From Salipiger profundus (GTDB lineage: Bacteria; Pseudomonadota; Alphaproteobacteria; Rhodobacterales; Rhodobacteraceae): 64,000 bases of DNA. Under the pieces are notes generated by a model. The model was given only the letters and a program-made list of their open reading frames with translations. It searched no databases and had not been told where the DNA came from. The position numbers were made by a program, and so were the translations under genes. The first letter of the stretch is position 1, and each line of letters begins with the position of its first letter. The DNA is taken from assembly GCF_001969385.1 (NCBI RefSeq), contig NZ_CP014796.1, forward strand, positions 1,133,501-1,197,500. The letters run 5' to 3'. This document shows positions 47,271 through 55,316 of the stretch, in pieces.

Positions 47271-47528
47271 ATGGAGAAGGTTAGCATTGTAGGGCTGGAT
47301 ATTGCCAAGAGTTCGTTTCACGCGCATGGCGCGGCGGCAAATGGATCTAAGGTCTTTAGCAAGGCGTTGCCGCGAGGGCGGGTGCTAGAGTTTTTCGGTC
47401 AGATTGAGCCTTGCACCATCGCTTTGGAGGCTTGCGCGGGTGCGCATCACTGGAGCCGGGAGCTTTCCAGACTTGGCCACGATGTCAGGCTCATCGCCCC
47501 GCAATACGTCAAACCCTATGTGAAGTAA
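47271..47528 (+). pseudogene. IS110/IS1111 transposase, N-terminal fragment
   Basis: The first 85 codons of a DEDD-type IS110-family transposase, ending at VKPYVK, followed by a stop (TAA) created by the inserted element. It includes the first catalytic Asp in SIVGLDIAKSSFHAH and the Glu in CTIALEACAGAHHWSREL, but the other active-site residues are in the separate downstream fragment at 51376. AGGAGGAAG precedes the ATG. When joined at 47525/51382 the frame is restored to 341 codons, so the interruption is clean. Alone it cannot be active. Confidence 0.9.
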
Positions 47529-47545
47529 TGGAGAGGTGATCATTA

Positions 47546-47580
47546 CTTCACTTATCATCAGGTGGCCGTAATGCGGAGGA
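47546..47580 (+). repeat. RIT terminal inverted repeat, left (35 bp)
   Basis: Begins CTTCACTTATCATC and ends TAATGCGGAGGA. It is the exact reverse complement of 51347-51381. Confidence 0.95.
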
Positions 47581-47633
47581 ACCTGCGCAGACTTGCTGGT
47601 TGCCGGCGTTTTCGCCCACATTCCTCCGCATTA
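47569..47633. repeat. Paired 12-bp sites at the left RIT end
   Basis: TAATGCGGAGGA (47569-47580) and its inverted copy TCCTCCGCATTA (47622-47633) flank a 41-base spacer, like paired recombinase-binding arms. Confidence 0.75.
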
Positions 47634-47635
47634 TT

Positions 47636-48640
47636 TCAGAGCGTGTCGAGCCAGGCGAGCAGGCTCGCATCCCGTTTCCATGACGGCGGTTGAACTGTCG
47701 TTGCCGGCAGGCTGACTTGGTCCAGTGCCTTTCGTTTCGTTTCCAGGTTCGCCTTCGCGTAATGGTTGGTGGTGTCGAGGCTCACGTGGCCAAGCCAGCT
47801 GCGGATGACCGTGACGTCGACACCGGCCGAGACAAGATGCACGGCGGTGGCGTGGCGGAAGCTGTGCGGCGTCACATGTTTGGTGTGCAGCAATGGCTCG
47901 GTTCCGGCCGCCGCTTTCACATAGCCCGCAAGCTTGAACCGGACGCCCGAGGCACTGAGCGGCTCACCATAGCGGTTCACGAACAGCCGCTGGTCCGGTG
48001 CTCGCGGTTTTCGTTCCAATAGCGTTTTCAACAGCAGCACGGTTTCTGGCCAGAGCGGACAGATGCGTTCCTTGCGGCCCTTGCCTGTCAGCCGCACGCA
48101 ACTTGGGCTCTCGAACCGGATCATATCGGGGCACAGGTCGAGCGCTTCCTGTATTCGTGCGCCGCTGTTGTAAAGGAACGAGAGCAGCGTGTGATCGCGC
48201 ATGCCTTCGAGGGTCGAGCGGTCTGGCTGGGCAAGGATCGCTGCCACTTCCGCCGGTTCCAGATAACAGGGTTCCGATACCGGTGCTCGCTTGACCGGGA
48301 TGTTGAGGATTTCCGCGCATTGAGCGACCGATGCTGGATCTCTGGTCGCCACGAAGTTGAAGAAGCTGCGGATCGCGGCAAGCCGGCAGTTGCGCGTGCC
48401 GATTGTGCCGCCGCGCTCCTGTTCAGTGTGCCTCAGGAACGCAGCAACGTCGCGGGCAGTCAGATCGGCCAGCGTGATCATCGCAACCGTCTTTTTGGTG
48501 CGCTGCGCAGTGAACCGCAGGAACAGCCGCCAGGTGTCGCGGTAGGATCGGACCGTATGGACGGAGGCGTTCCGCTGCTCAACAAGCCACTCATAGAAGA
48601 ACGCGCGCATCAGGTTCGGGAACGGGTTCGCCTTGTTCAT
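47636..48640 (-). CDS. ritC: Tyrosine recombinase, third gene of the RIT element
   Basis: Phage-integrase-family site-specific recombinase of 334 residues. A core-binding domain (MNKANPFPNLMRAFFYEWL to about residue 95) precedes the catalytic domain. The active-site residues are visible: Arg in SGARIQEAL, Lys in TGKGRKERI, His-x-x-Arg in HSFRHATAV, His in WLGHVSL and the Tyr nucleophile in TNHYAKANL (near residue 294). The start ATG overlaps the stop of the preceding recombinase as ATGA. It ends close to the left inverted repeat. Symbol follows transcription order of the trio. Confidence 0.9.
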   Translation of the reverse strand: MNKANPFPNLMRAFFYEWLVEQRNASVHTVRSYRDTWRLFLRFTAQRTKKTVAMITLADLTARDVAAFLRHTEQERGGTIGTRNCRLAAIRSFFNFVATRDPASVAQCAEILNIPVKRAPVSEPCYLEPAEVAAILAQPDRSTLEGMRDHTLLSFLYNSGARIQEALDLCPDMIRFESPSCVRLTGKGRKERICPLWPETVLLLKTLLERKPRAPDQRLFVNRYGEPLSASGVRFKLAGYVKAAAGTEPLLHTKHVTPHSFRHATAVHLVSAGVDVTVIRSWLGHVSLDTTNHYAKANLETKRKALDQVSLPATTVQPPSWKRDASLLAWLDTL

Positions 48641-50007
48641 GACCTCACCCCCTGCCCAAGGTCGAGGCATGGTGCTCCCACGGCTCTGAACCGTTCGCTG
48701 GCGTGATGCAGAAGATCCTGCGTGACGGTGATGTAGACCAGGGTGGAATTGATATCCCGATGCCCGAGGTAAGTCGCGAGGAACGGCAGCCGGTCCTGCG
48801 GATTGATGCCCGCTTTGTACCATTCCAAGATGCGGTTCACGACCATCGAGTGGCGCAGATCGTGAACGCGCGGCCCGGTTCGCCCTTGCAGTGGCTTGAA
48901 CCCGGCGCGCCGTGTGACGTTAGTGAGCAGCCAGGTGATCATTTCCGGCGTGTAGCGGCGGGTGCGGCCCTGCTCGTGCCAGAACAGACCGGCACATGGA
49001 TCCTGCGATGCGCCGGCACGGCGCCGGGCTTTGATATAGGCTCGAAGCTCGACCACCACGCTGGCGGGCAGCGGCAGGATCCTGGTTTTGAAGAACTTCG
49101 TTTGGCGAACCGTGATCGTACCGCTCTGGAGATTGATGTCGCCAAGATCGAGACGGGCAAGCTCGCCCCGCCGCAAGCCTGCACAATAGGCCAGCACCAG
49201 CATGGTGTAGATCGTCAGCGGGCGAAGTGGTGACCGTGGTGAGGGGAAGGAACGAGCGACGTCGAGCATCCGTCGTATATCGGCAGGCGAGTAGATGTGG
49301 GGCTTGCGCCATTGCTTGACCACGTCCTTCTGCGGTCGCGGGTCCGGCCTGCGTGATGGGATCGATGGGTCCCGGTGACGGAAGATTTTCGTCAGGGTGC
49401 GCCTGAGATTTTCACATTCGACGGCGTGATTGCGCGTGGATTTCGCCGCCGCCCAGTGTGTGAGCATCACCCCGACCGGCTGCTCCTGGAGCGCCGGGTT
49501 CAGCTGCAGGAACTGGTCAAATCTCAACAACCGGGCAGACTGCGAAGTGTATTTGTACCCCCGGTTCCGCATCAGCGCGACGTGCTCAGCCAAAACCTCT
49601 CCCAGCACGCTGCCGAACGGCCGGGGCCGACGCAACTCGGCAAGGGCCTTTTCCGGATCGTGCGATGCCAGAGCGCGCCAGACTGGCATGCACTGCTTGA
49701 TACTGCATGCTTCGCGCAGGGTGGTGACGGGATTGCGCTCGATCGCCTCGGTAATCAGAAGGTGATCGAGGAACCTGTCAACGATGCGGGTGCGGTGCAG
49801 CAGCGTAGTCGCTGCCCAGCATTCAGCCGATACCCGCAGCCACGCGACCAGCACATCCTGACCAAGTTCGCTGTGATGCTCGGCGACGTCCTGGAAGCCG
49901 TGCAAGACCTGCCGGTAGCAGGTTCGACTTTTCATGCTGCGCAGACCAAGGCCGGTGAGATGGTGGTCAATGATCGTGCGATCGGGATCGGGCCAGCGAG
50001 CGGTCAT
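48637..50007 (-). CDS. ritB: Tyrosine recombinase, second gene of the RIT element
   Basis: A 456-residue recombinase, the longest of the three. About 150 residues of N-terminal sequence precede a SAM-like core-binding domain. The catalytic domain shows Arg in GLRRGELARL, His-x-x-Arg in HDLRHSMVV, His in YLGHRDIN and the Tyr nucleophile in TLVYITVTQ (near residue 425). All active-site residues are present, so it is probably functional. It overlaps both neighbours by ATGA, which suggests the three proteins are made in fixed ratio and may act together. Confidence 0.9.
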   Translation of the reverse strand: MTARWPDPDRTIIDHHLTGLGLRSMKSRTCYRQVLHGFQDVAEHHSELGQDVLVAWLRVSAECWAATTLLHRTRIVDRFLDHLLITEAIERNPVTTLREACSIKQCMPVWRALASHDPEKALAELRRPRPFGSVLGEVLAEHVALMRNRGYKYTSQSARLLRFDQFLQLNPALQEQPVGVMLTHWAAAKSTRNHAVECENLRRTLTKIFRHRDPSIPSRRPDPRPQKDVVKQWRKPHIYSPADIRRMLDVARSFPSPRSPLRPLTIYTMLVLAYCAGLRRGELARLDLGDINLQSGTITVRQTKFFKTRILPLPASVVVELRAYIKARRRAGASQDPCAGLFWHEQGRTRRYTPEMITWLLTNVTRRAGFKPLQGRTGPRVHDLRHSMVVNRILEWYKAGINPQDRLPFLATYLGHRDINSTLVYITVTQDLLHHASERFRAVGAPCLDLGQGVRS

Positions 50008-51236
50008 GCCAGCCCCTCCGCACCCGGCACATCAAGCGCAATGGCCCTGAGATCCTCGGTGGCAAGCTTGAGGTAGGGGGCCGTCGACGCGGTTGAGCGA
50101 TGCCCCAAAAGGTCGCCGATGACTTTTTGCGGAACTGACGTGCGCAGCATCTCGACCGCACGCGCATGGCGGAAGATATGCGGCCCGCATTTGCCTGGCG
50201 GCTTGATGCCGGCATCGCAGAGCCGCCGTCGAACCAGACTGTATAGCTTCTCGAGCTTGCGATAGGGCGCGCGCGTGCGGATGAAGACTTCCCTGGCAGC
50301 GGTCGCTGGCCGTCCGGAACGCAGATAGGTGAGAACGGCCTCGCCCGCAGGCACCATCAGGGGCAGGAACGAGCAGGCTCCCGTTTTGCTGTGACGGACA
50401 CGGATGGTTTCGCTCCGCCAGTCGATGTCCTCAATCCGCAGATTGCGGATTTCTCCAGACCGCAGCCCATAGGTTGCAAGGAGTTGCAAGATTGCGTAGT
50501 CCCGCAGCCCCGCCGGTGTCCTGTCCGCCCTCGCGCTTTCCAGTACCGCGGCGATCTGGTCCCGTTCCAGGATCGAGGGTACACCTTCATAGGCGTAGAG
50601 CAACGGCGCGATGATGTGCGGCGACAGGTCGGTCGCAATGTGGCCCGCCCTATAGAGGTGACGCAGCAGCGAACGAAGCCGCTCCGCAACAGATTTCAGC
50701 GAGCTGCGCGTCAGCTTCAATGCACGCAGGTCCATATAGCGGTCGGTGTCGTCGATACTTAGATCCATCAGACCTTCGGCACCGCATCGTTCGAGGTGCC
50801 AGGCCAGGAAGTGTCGGGCTTCCCACAGGAGCGCATGGATGCTGGGCCGGGCAAGGCCACGCTCATCGAGAAGCCAGGCCTCGTACTCGTTACAGATCGC
50901 AAATCGCAACGCGTCGGCCGCACAGGCCGCATTTGTAGCCGGTGGCCATCGGCCCTGCACAAGCCGCAGCAGCGCGTGAATACCCGCGCAGGGAATTTGG
51001 TGCCAGCGCGGACCAGGAAGGCGGCCGTGACGGCGCTGGAACAGCGCGACCGCTTCGCGCAGGTATTGCTCCACTTGGGCTTCGGTTACATCTGCGACCG
51101 GGATGTTCCGCTGCGCAAGATGGTCAAGAAAGCCGCGCGCGTAGGCGCAGTAATTCCTGACCACCACCGGGCTGTATCCTTGGCTGGTCAGTACGGTTTC
51201 GAGTTCGGTGATTACTTGGCGATCGGCTTTTGTCAT
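50004..51236 (-). CDS. ritA: Tyrosine recombinase, first gene of the RIT element
   Basis: A 410-residue recombinase transcribed first in the trio. The N-terminal core-binding part (MTKADRQVITELETVL, YSPVVVRNYCAYARGFLDHL) is followed by the catalytic domain with Arg in GLRSGEIRNL, Lys in RHSKTGACS, His-x-x-Arg in HIFRHARAV, His in LLGHRSTAS and Tyr in TAPYLKLATED (near residue 388). The ATG has AGCGGAGGAGCC upstream. The promoter must lie in the short stretch between 51237 and the right inverted repeat, or outside the element. Confidence 0.9.
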   Translation of the reverse strand: MTKADRQVITELETVLTSQGYSPVVVRNYCAYARGFLDHLAQRNIPVADVTEAQVEQYLREAVALFQRRHGRLPGPRWHQIPCAGIHALLRLVQGRWPPATNAACAADALRFAICNEYEAWLLDERGLARPSIHALLWEARHFLAWHLERCGAEGLMDLSIDDTDRYMDLRALKLTRSSLKSVAERLRSLLRHLYRAGHIATDLSPHIIAPLLYAYEGVPSILERDQIAAVLESARADRTPAGLRDYAILQLLATYGLRSGEIRNLRIEDIDWRSETIRVRHSKTGACSFLPLMVPAGEAVLTYLRSGRPATAAREVFIRTRAPYRKLEKLYSLVRRRLCDAGIKPPGKCGPHIFRHARAVEMLRTSVPQKVIGDLLGHRSTASTAPYLKLATEDLRAIALDVPGAEGLA

Positions 51237-51283
51237 CGCTGGCTCCTCCGCTGGTCAAACAACCGCAGAGGTTCGGCCGAAAA

Positions 51284-51358
51284 TAATGCGGAGCAAAGCC
51301 GTCGATTGGCGCGGAAATGCGGGGAATTCATGCGCCTGTCCCACAGTCCTCCGCATTA
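51284..51358. repeat. Paired 12-bp sites at the right RIT end
   Basis: TAATGCGGAGCA (51284-51295) and TCCTCCGCATTA (51347-51358) flank a 51-base spacer. One mismatch relative to the left-end copies. A partial extra copy (AATGCGGGGAA) lies near 51316. Confidence 0.7.
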
Positions 51359-51381
51359 CGGCCACCTGATGATAAGTGAAG
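51347..51381 (-). repeat. RIT terminal inverted repeat, right (35 bp)
   Basis: Exact reverse complement of 47546-47580; ends in GATAAGTGAAG, overlapping the GTGAAG shared with the host junction. Confidence 0.95.
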
Positions 51382-52152
51382 CGGCAAAAGAACGATGCGA
51401 ATGATGCCGAAGCCATCGCTGAAGCAGCGTCCCGACCGACCATGCGCTTTGTGACGACCAAGACAACCGAGCAACAAGGTCAGTCGATGGTACTCAAGAC
51501 CCGCGATCTTTTGACAGGGCAACGTACCCAGGCGATCAACGCATTGCGAGGGCATCTGGCTGAACATGGGATTGTCGCGCCGAAAGGCCCTCAGCATCTG
51601 CCTCGGTTGGAAAAGGCTGTGGCTGAGAATGGAGAACGATTGCCGCCCGAAGTCACCGGCCTTTGCCAAATATTCTTCGATCTCATCGCCGGGCTAAGCG
51701 CGCGCATTGACGCGCTGACCCGGCAACTTCGACAGATTGCCCGACAGGACGATGTGGCGCGCAGGTTGATGACCATGCCGGGGATCGGCCCGGTGACGGC
51801 GGTATCGATTGCCGTGCTGGCGGCACCGCCAGAGATGTTCAGCAAGGGGCGCGACTTCGCAGCCTGGATCGGGCTGGCACCACGCCAGCATTCTACGGGC
51901 GGTAAAACAAGGCTGGGCAAGATATCAAAAATGGGTCAGCGCGACCTGCGGCGTTTGCTGATCATCGGTGCAATGTCCGCGATCCAAGCCGCGCAAAAAC
52001 GCGGCGGCGCGCCAGATGGGTCGTGGCTGGCCCGTATGTTGGCTCGCAAACCTAAAATGCTGGTTGCAGTTGCGCTGGCAAACAAGATGGCGCGGATGGC
52101 CTGGGCGATCATGGCTCATGGCGGCGTCTACGAGACCCCTGCCAACGCCTGA
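51376..52152 (+). pseudogene. IS110/IS1111 transposase, C-terminal fragment
   Basis: About 257 codons forming the rest of the transposase: KRQKNDANDAEAIAEAASRP with the remaining acidic catalytic residues, a helical middle, and the Transposase_20 domain with MPGIGPVTAVSIAVLAAP, IGLAPRQHSTGGKTRLGKIS and GQRDLRRLLIIGAMSAI (conserved Ser in HSTGG). It could be read from a GTG at 51376 inside the RIT inverted repeat, but no ribosome-binding site supports this. It continues the frame of 47271-47525 exactly once the RIT is removed. Confidence 0.9.
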
Positions 52153-52407
52153 GCGCGAAGGCAGGCTGGGGTGCGGTGGTTCTGAATGGAGGTCATGGCA
52201 AAGCGTCGACGAGATCAGGAATGGGAAAACCAGTAATGTCCCGAGTAGCTTGTACTACGGCCTCTCGTTTTGGACCTGTTCCTCGAACTCACCATGAGGG
52301 CCCGCGGCATTGAAGGTCGCAACCAGAGGCCGGATACACGAAGGAACTCGACCGCAATGCTGTTGCCAAAGTCAAAAAATCGCTTGCAGCCCCGGGGGCG
52401 TCCATAC
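52153..52407 (+). ncRNA. Right non-coding end of the IS1111-type element; candidate bridge RNA region
   Basis: About 255 bases after the transposase stop with no gene. IS110-family recombinases use a bridge RNA from a non-coding end, and in the IS1111 group the long non-coding end is on the right, as here. The assignment is by position and family only; no structure was computed. Confidence 0.4.
52394..52404 (-). repeat. IS1111-type subterminal inverted repeat, right
   Basis: GGGGGCGTCCA, the reverse complement of 47201-47211. Confidence 0.7.
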
Positions 52408-52446
52408 ACGGGACATTTGCCCTTCGCCGCGCCGCGCGGTAGCGAT

Positions 52447-52467
52447 GGCTCCGCAACAAACGGAGCC
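52447..52467 (+). promoter_or_regulatory. Hairpin covering the dapE ribosome-binding site
   Basis: GGCTCCG-CAACAAA-CGGAGCC, a 7-bp perfect stem ending seven bases before the dapE ATG. The 3' arm contains GGAG, the only Shine-Dalgarno-like sequence for dapE. Confidence 0.5.
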
Positions 52468-52473
52468 GCCACG

Positions 52474-53622
52474 ATGTCCCAGACCGATCCCGCCGACCTC
52501 ACCGCCGCGCTGATCCGCTGCCCCTCGGTCACTCCCGACGAGGGCGGCGCGCTGGTGCTGCTAAAGGGCCTCCTTGAAGAGGCGGGCTTCACCTGCACCC
52601 GCGTCGACAAGGGCGGCATCGCCAACCTCTACGCCCGCTGGGGCGAGAAGCGGCACGCGAAGACCTTCGGCTTCAACGGCCACACCGACGTGGTGCCGAT
52701 CGGCAACCCCGATGACTGGAGCGCCGACCCCTTCGGCGCCGAGATCCGCGACGGCGTGATGTTCGGCCGCGGCGCCACCGACATGAAGTCGGGCGTCGCC
52801 GCCTTTGCCGCCGCGGCGGTGGACTTCGTCCGCGACACGCCCCCCGACGGCGCCATCGTGCTGGCCATCACCGGCGACGAGGAAGGCGACGCGCAGGACG
52901 GCACCATCGCGCTCCTCGACTGGATGGCCGCCGAGGACGAGCGCATGTCGGTCTGTCTTGTCGGGGAACCCACCTGCCCCACCGAGATGGGCGAGATGAT
53001 CAAGATCGGCCGGCGCGGCTCGATGTCGGCGTGGTTCACCGTGACCGGACGGCAGGGGCATTCCGCCTATCCGCACCGCGCGCTCAACCCGCTGCCCGCG
53101 ATGGCGCGGCTGATGGACCGGCTCGCCTCGCACGAACTCGACCAGGGGACCGAGCATTTCGACGCCTCGACGCTGGCGGTCGTGACAATCGACACCGGCA
53201 ACCCGGCGACGAACGTCATTCCCGCGCAGACCCGCGCCACGGTGAACATCCGCTTCAACGACAGCCACAGCGGCGCGGCCCTGGGCGACTGGCTGCGCGA
53301 AGAGGCCGCCGCCGTCGACGCCGCCTTCGGCACGTCGACCGAGTTAACGGTGAAGATCTCGGGCGAAAGCTTCCTGACCCCGCCGGGGCCGCTCTCCGAC
53401 CTCGTGAGCCAGGCGGTCGAGGCCGAGACCGGGCGCACGCCGGAGCTGTCGACCACCGGCGGCACCTCGGACGCGCGCTTCGTCAAGGACCACTGCCCGG
53501 TGGTCGAGTTCGGTCTCGTCGGCAAGACCATGCACCAGGTCGACGAATGCGTGCCGGTCGAACAGATCCACCAGCTCAAGGCGATCTACGCCCGCATCCT
53601 GCGCGACTATTTCTCCGGCTGA
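52474..53622 (+). CDS. dapE: Succinyl-diaminopimelate desuccinylase
   Basis: Zinc-dependent hydrolase releasing LL-diaminopimelate from its succinyl form, for lysine and peptidoglycan. The 382-residue M20-family protein has the metal-binding [42 protein letters not shown] (catalytic Glu pair) and [15 protein letters not shown] near the end. The start MSQTDPADL is chosen by family length; the longer frame back to 52270 lies within the insertion sequence. Only about 66 bases separate it from the IS end, so its promoter may now lie inside the IS. Confidence 0.95.
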   Translation: MSQTDPADLTAALIRCPSVTPDEGGALVLLKGLLEEAGFTCTRVDKGGIANLYARWGEKRHAKTFGFNGHTDVVPIGNPDDWSADPFGAEIRDGVMFGRGATDMKSGVAAFAAAAVDFVRDTPPDGAIVLAITGDEEGDAQDGTIALLDWMAAEDERMSVCLVGEPTCPTEMGEMIKIGRRGSMSAWFTVTGRQGHSAYPHRALNPLPAMARLMDRLASHELDQGTEHFDASTLAVVTIDTGNPATNVIPAQTRATVNIRFNDSHSGAALGDWLREEAAAVDAAFGTSTELTVKISGESFLTPPGPLSDLVSQAVEAETGRTPELSTTGGTSDARFVKDHCPVVEFGLVGKTMHQVDECVPVEQIHQLKAIYARILRDYFSG

Positions 53623-53758
53623 GTTTCCGGCTGACCGATACAGGCGGGCCCCCCGCGCGACAGGATGACGCCTGCCCCGCGGGCCCGGGAACCCTCATCA
53701 TTGCGAGGGGGTTAGTCCCGAACTCATGCGCCGGGCGCCGCCCCGGGGAAAGGACATC

Positions 53759-55159
53759 ATGGCCGACCTGACCTGTGACGTGGCGGTGATCGGTGGAGGC
53801 ACCGCCGGCCTCGCCGCTGAACGCAACGCCCGCAAGCACGGCGCGACGACCCTGCTGATCGACCCGGAGTTCGCCGGGACGACCTGCGCCACCGTCGGCT
53901 GCATGCCCTCGAAGCTGCTGATCGCGGCCGCCCGGGCCGCCCATGACGTCCGCGACGCCGCCACCTTCGGCATCCACTGCGACGGCCTCCGCATCGACGG
54001 CCCCGCCGTCATGGCCCGCGTGCGCGAAATGCGCGACGACTTCGCGGGCAGCACCCGCGAGGGGATCGCGAAGCTGCCCGACGGCATTCTCGTCCGGGCC
54101 CGCGCGCGCTTCACCTCCGCCAACAGGCTCGAACTCGACGACGGCCGCGCGGTCGAGGCCCGCTCGGTCGTGATCGCCACCGGCTCGTCACCCATGGTGC
54201 CGCCGCCCTTCCGCGAGCTGGGCGATCTGCTGCTCACCAACGAGACGATCTTCGAGCTGCCCGACCTGCCCGAAAGCCTCGCGGTGATCGGCGGCGGGGT
54301 CATCGGGCTGGAGCTGGCGCAGGCGATGGCGCGGCTCGGCGTGCGCGTGGCGCTCTTCGACCAGAAGGAGACATTGGCCGGCGTGCGGTGCGAAGCGGTG
54401 CACGAGACGCTGAAGTCGGCCATGGCCCGCGACATGGCGCTGCATCTCGGCACCTCGCCCGAGCCGTCGCTCGAAGACGGCCGCGTCCGCATCGACTGGG
54501 ACGGGCAGACCGACCGCTTCCACAAGGTGCTGGTCGCCACCGGCCGGCCGCCGAACGTCCGCGGCCTCAACCTCGAGGCAACCGGCCTCGCGCTCGACGA
54601 TCACGGCATGCCCGAGGTCAACCCGAACACCATGCAATGCGGCGATGCCGCGATCTTCATGGCCGGCGATGCCAACGGCGACCGCCCGCTGCTGCACGAG
54701 GCCAGCGACGAAGGCGCCATCGCCGGGCGCAACGCGATCGCCTACCCGGCGCTTGTCGCCTCCGAACGCGTCGTGCCCTTCGCGATCACCTTCACCGAAC
54801 CGCCGCTGGTCACCATAGGCGCCGATGTCTGCGAGGGCGCCAAGACCGGCACCTCTGACTACAGCCGTCAGGGCCGGGCCCGCGTCGATGCGCGGAACGT
54901 GGGCACCGTGCGGCTGCACGCAGCCGCGCCCGACGGGCACCTCATCGGGGCCGACCTCTTCTGCCCCGGCGCCGACCACATGGGCCACATGCTCGCGCTG
55001 GCGATCCAGAACGGCATGACGGCCGGCGACCTGCTCGAGATGCCCTTCTACCATCCGACCCTTGAGGAAGGCCTGAAATCCGCCCTGCGCGAGATCTGCC
55101 ACGCGGTGCCGCTGCGGATGCCCGGCGACCGCGATCCGGGCAACCCGCCGGGCACCTGA
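53759..55159 (+). CDS. Dihydrolipoamide dehydrogenase-like FAD/NAD disulfide oxidoreductase
   Basis: A 466-residue class-I pyridine nucleotide-disulfide oxidoreductase. The FAD-binding VAVIGGGTAGLAAERNA is followed by the redox disulfide CATVGCMPSK (two Cys four apart). The NAD-binding LAVIGGGVIGLELAQAM, FAD motif IFMAGDAN and C-terminal active-site HPTLEEGLKSAL complete the fold. The FAD-binding motifs and disulfide resemble dihydrolipoyl dehydrogenase, but no 2-oxoacid dehydrogenase genes adjoin, so it may act on another disulfide or as a mercuric-reductase-like enzyme. The start follows GGAAAGGAC. Confidence 0.85.
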   Translation: MADLTCDVAVIGGGTAGLAAERNARKHGATTLLIDPEFAGTTCATVGCMPSKLLIAAARAAHDVRDAATFGIHCDGLRIDGPAVMARVREMRDDFAGSTREGIAKLPDGILVRARARFTSANRLELDDGRAVEARSVVIATGSSPMVPPPFRELGDLLLTNETIFELPDLPESLAVIGGGVIGLELAQAMARLGVRVALFDQKETLAGVRCEAVHETLKSAMARDMALHLGTSPEPSLEDGRVRIDWDGQTDRFHKVLVATGRPPNVRGLNLEATGLALDDHGMPEVNPNTMQCGDAAIFMAGDANGDRPLLHEASDEGAIAGRNAIAYPALVASERVVPFAITFTEPPLVTIGADVCEGAKTGTSDYSRQGRARVDARNVGTVRLHAAAPDGHLIGADLFCPGADHMGHMLALAIQNGMTAGDLLEMPFYHPTLEEGLKSALREICHAVPLRMPGDRDPGNPPGT

Positions 55160-55166
55160 GAGGCCT

Positions 55167-55233
55167 TCTTCTGGCCGGAAATATCCCGGGGGTGAGCAGG
55201 CCCCGGCCTGCGAAGGGGGCAGCGCCCCCTCGC
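55167..55233. repeat. Intergenic repeat with GGAAATATCCCGGGGGTG core
   Basis: Between the oxidoreductase and rnr. The core is CTTCTGGCC plus GGAAATATCCCGGGGGTG, followed by GGGGGCAGCGCCCCC. The core is nearly identical to 59051-59077 and related to the AAATACCCTCGGGGG copies at 12311 and 37119. Confidence 0.7.
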
Positions 55234-55316
55234 ATTCCCGAGATTGGCCCCGAATGGCCCTGCGCGCCTGCGAGATTGCCCATGACGCGGCCCCCTCCGC
55301 GTGCTAGCTGAAGGCC

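Larger units (their letters stand above)
47526..51381 (-). mobile_element. RIT element (recombinases in trio), 3,856 bp, inserted in the IS110 transposase
   Basis: Carries three consecutive overlapping tyrosine recombinase genes on the minus strand and no other genes, the defining structure of RIT elements. Perfect 35-bp inverted repeats lie at 47546-47580 and 51347-51381. The element is bracketed by GTGAAG at 47520-47525 and 51376-51381, and deleting one copy plus the intervening DNA restores the transposase frame. Twenty extra bases (47526-47545) separate the left inverted repeat from the host sequence. The exact strand-exchange points are not known, so boundaries may shift by a few bases. 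Confidence 0.88.
47194..52407 (+). mobile_element. IS110/IS1111-type insertion sequence interrupted by a RIT element
   Basis: Ends were deduced from subterminal inverted repeats TGGACGCCCCC (47201-47211) and GGGGGCGTCCA (52394-52404), using the IS1111 pattern of seven and three bases outside the repeats. Without the internal 3,856-bp element it is about 1.36 kb, normal for the family. The transposase is on the plus strand with a short left flank (about 75 bases) and a long right non-coding flank (about 250 bases), as in the IS1111 group. It lies about 65 bases upstream of dapE. End coordinates are uncertain by a few bases. Confidence 0.75.

Noticed and set aside
52270..52473. N-terminal extension of dapE
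   Set aside because: The in-frame upstream part lies mostly inside the insertion sequence and has no similarity to M20 peptidases.
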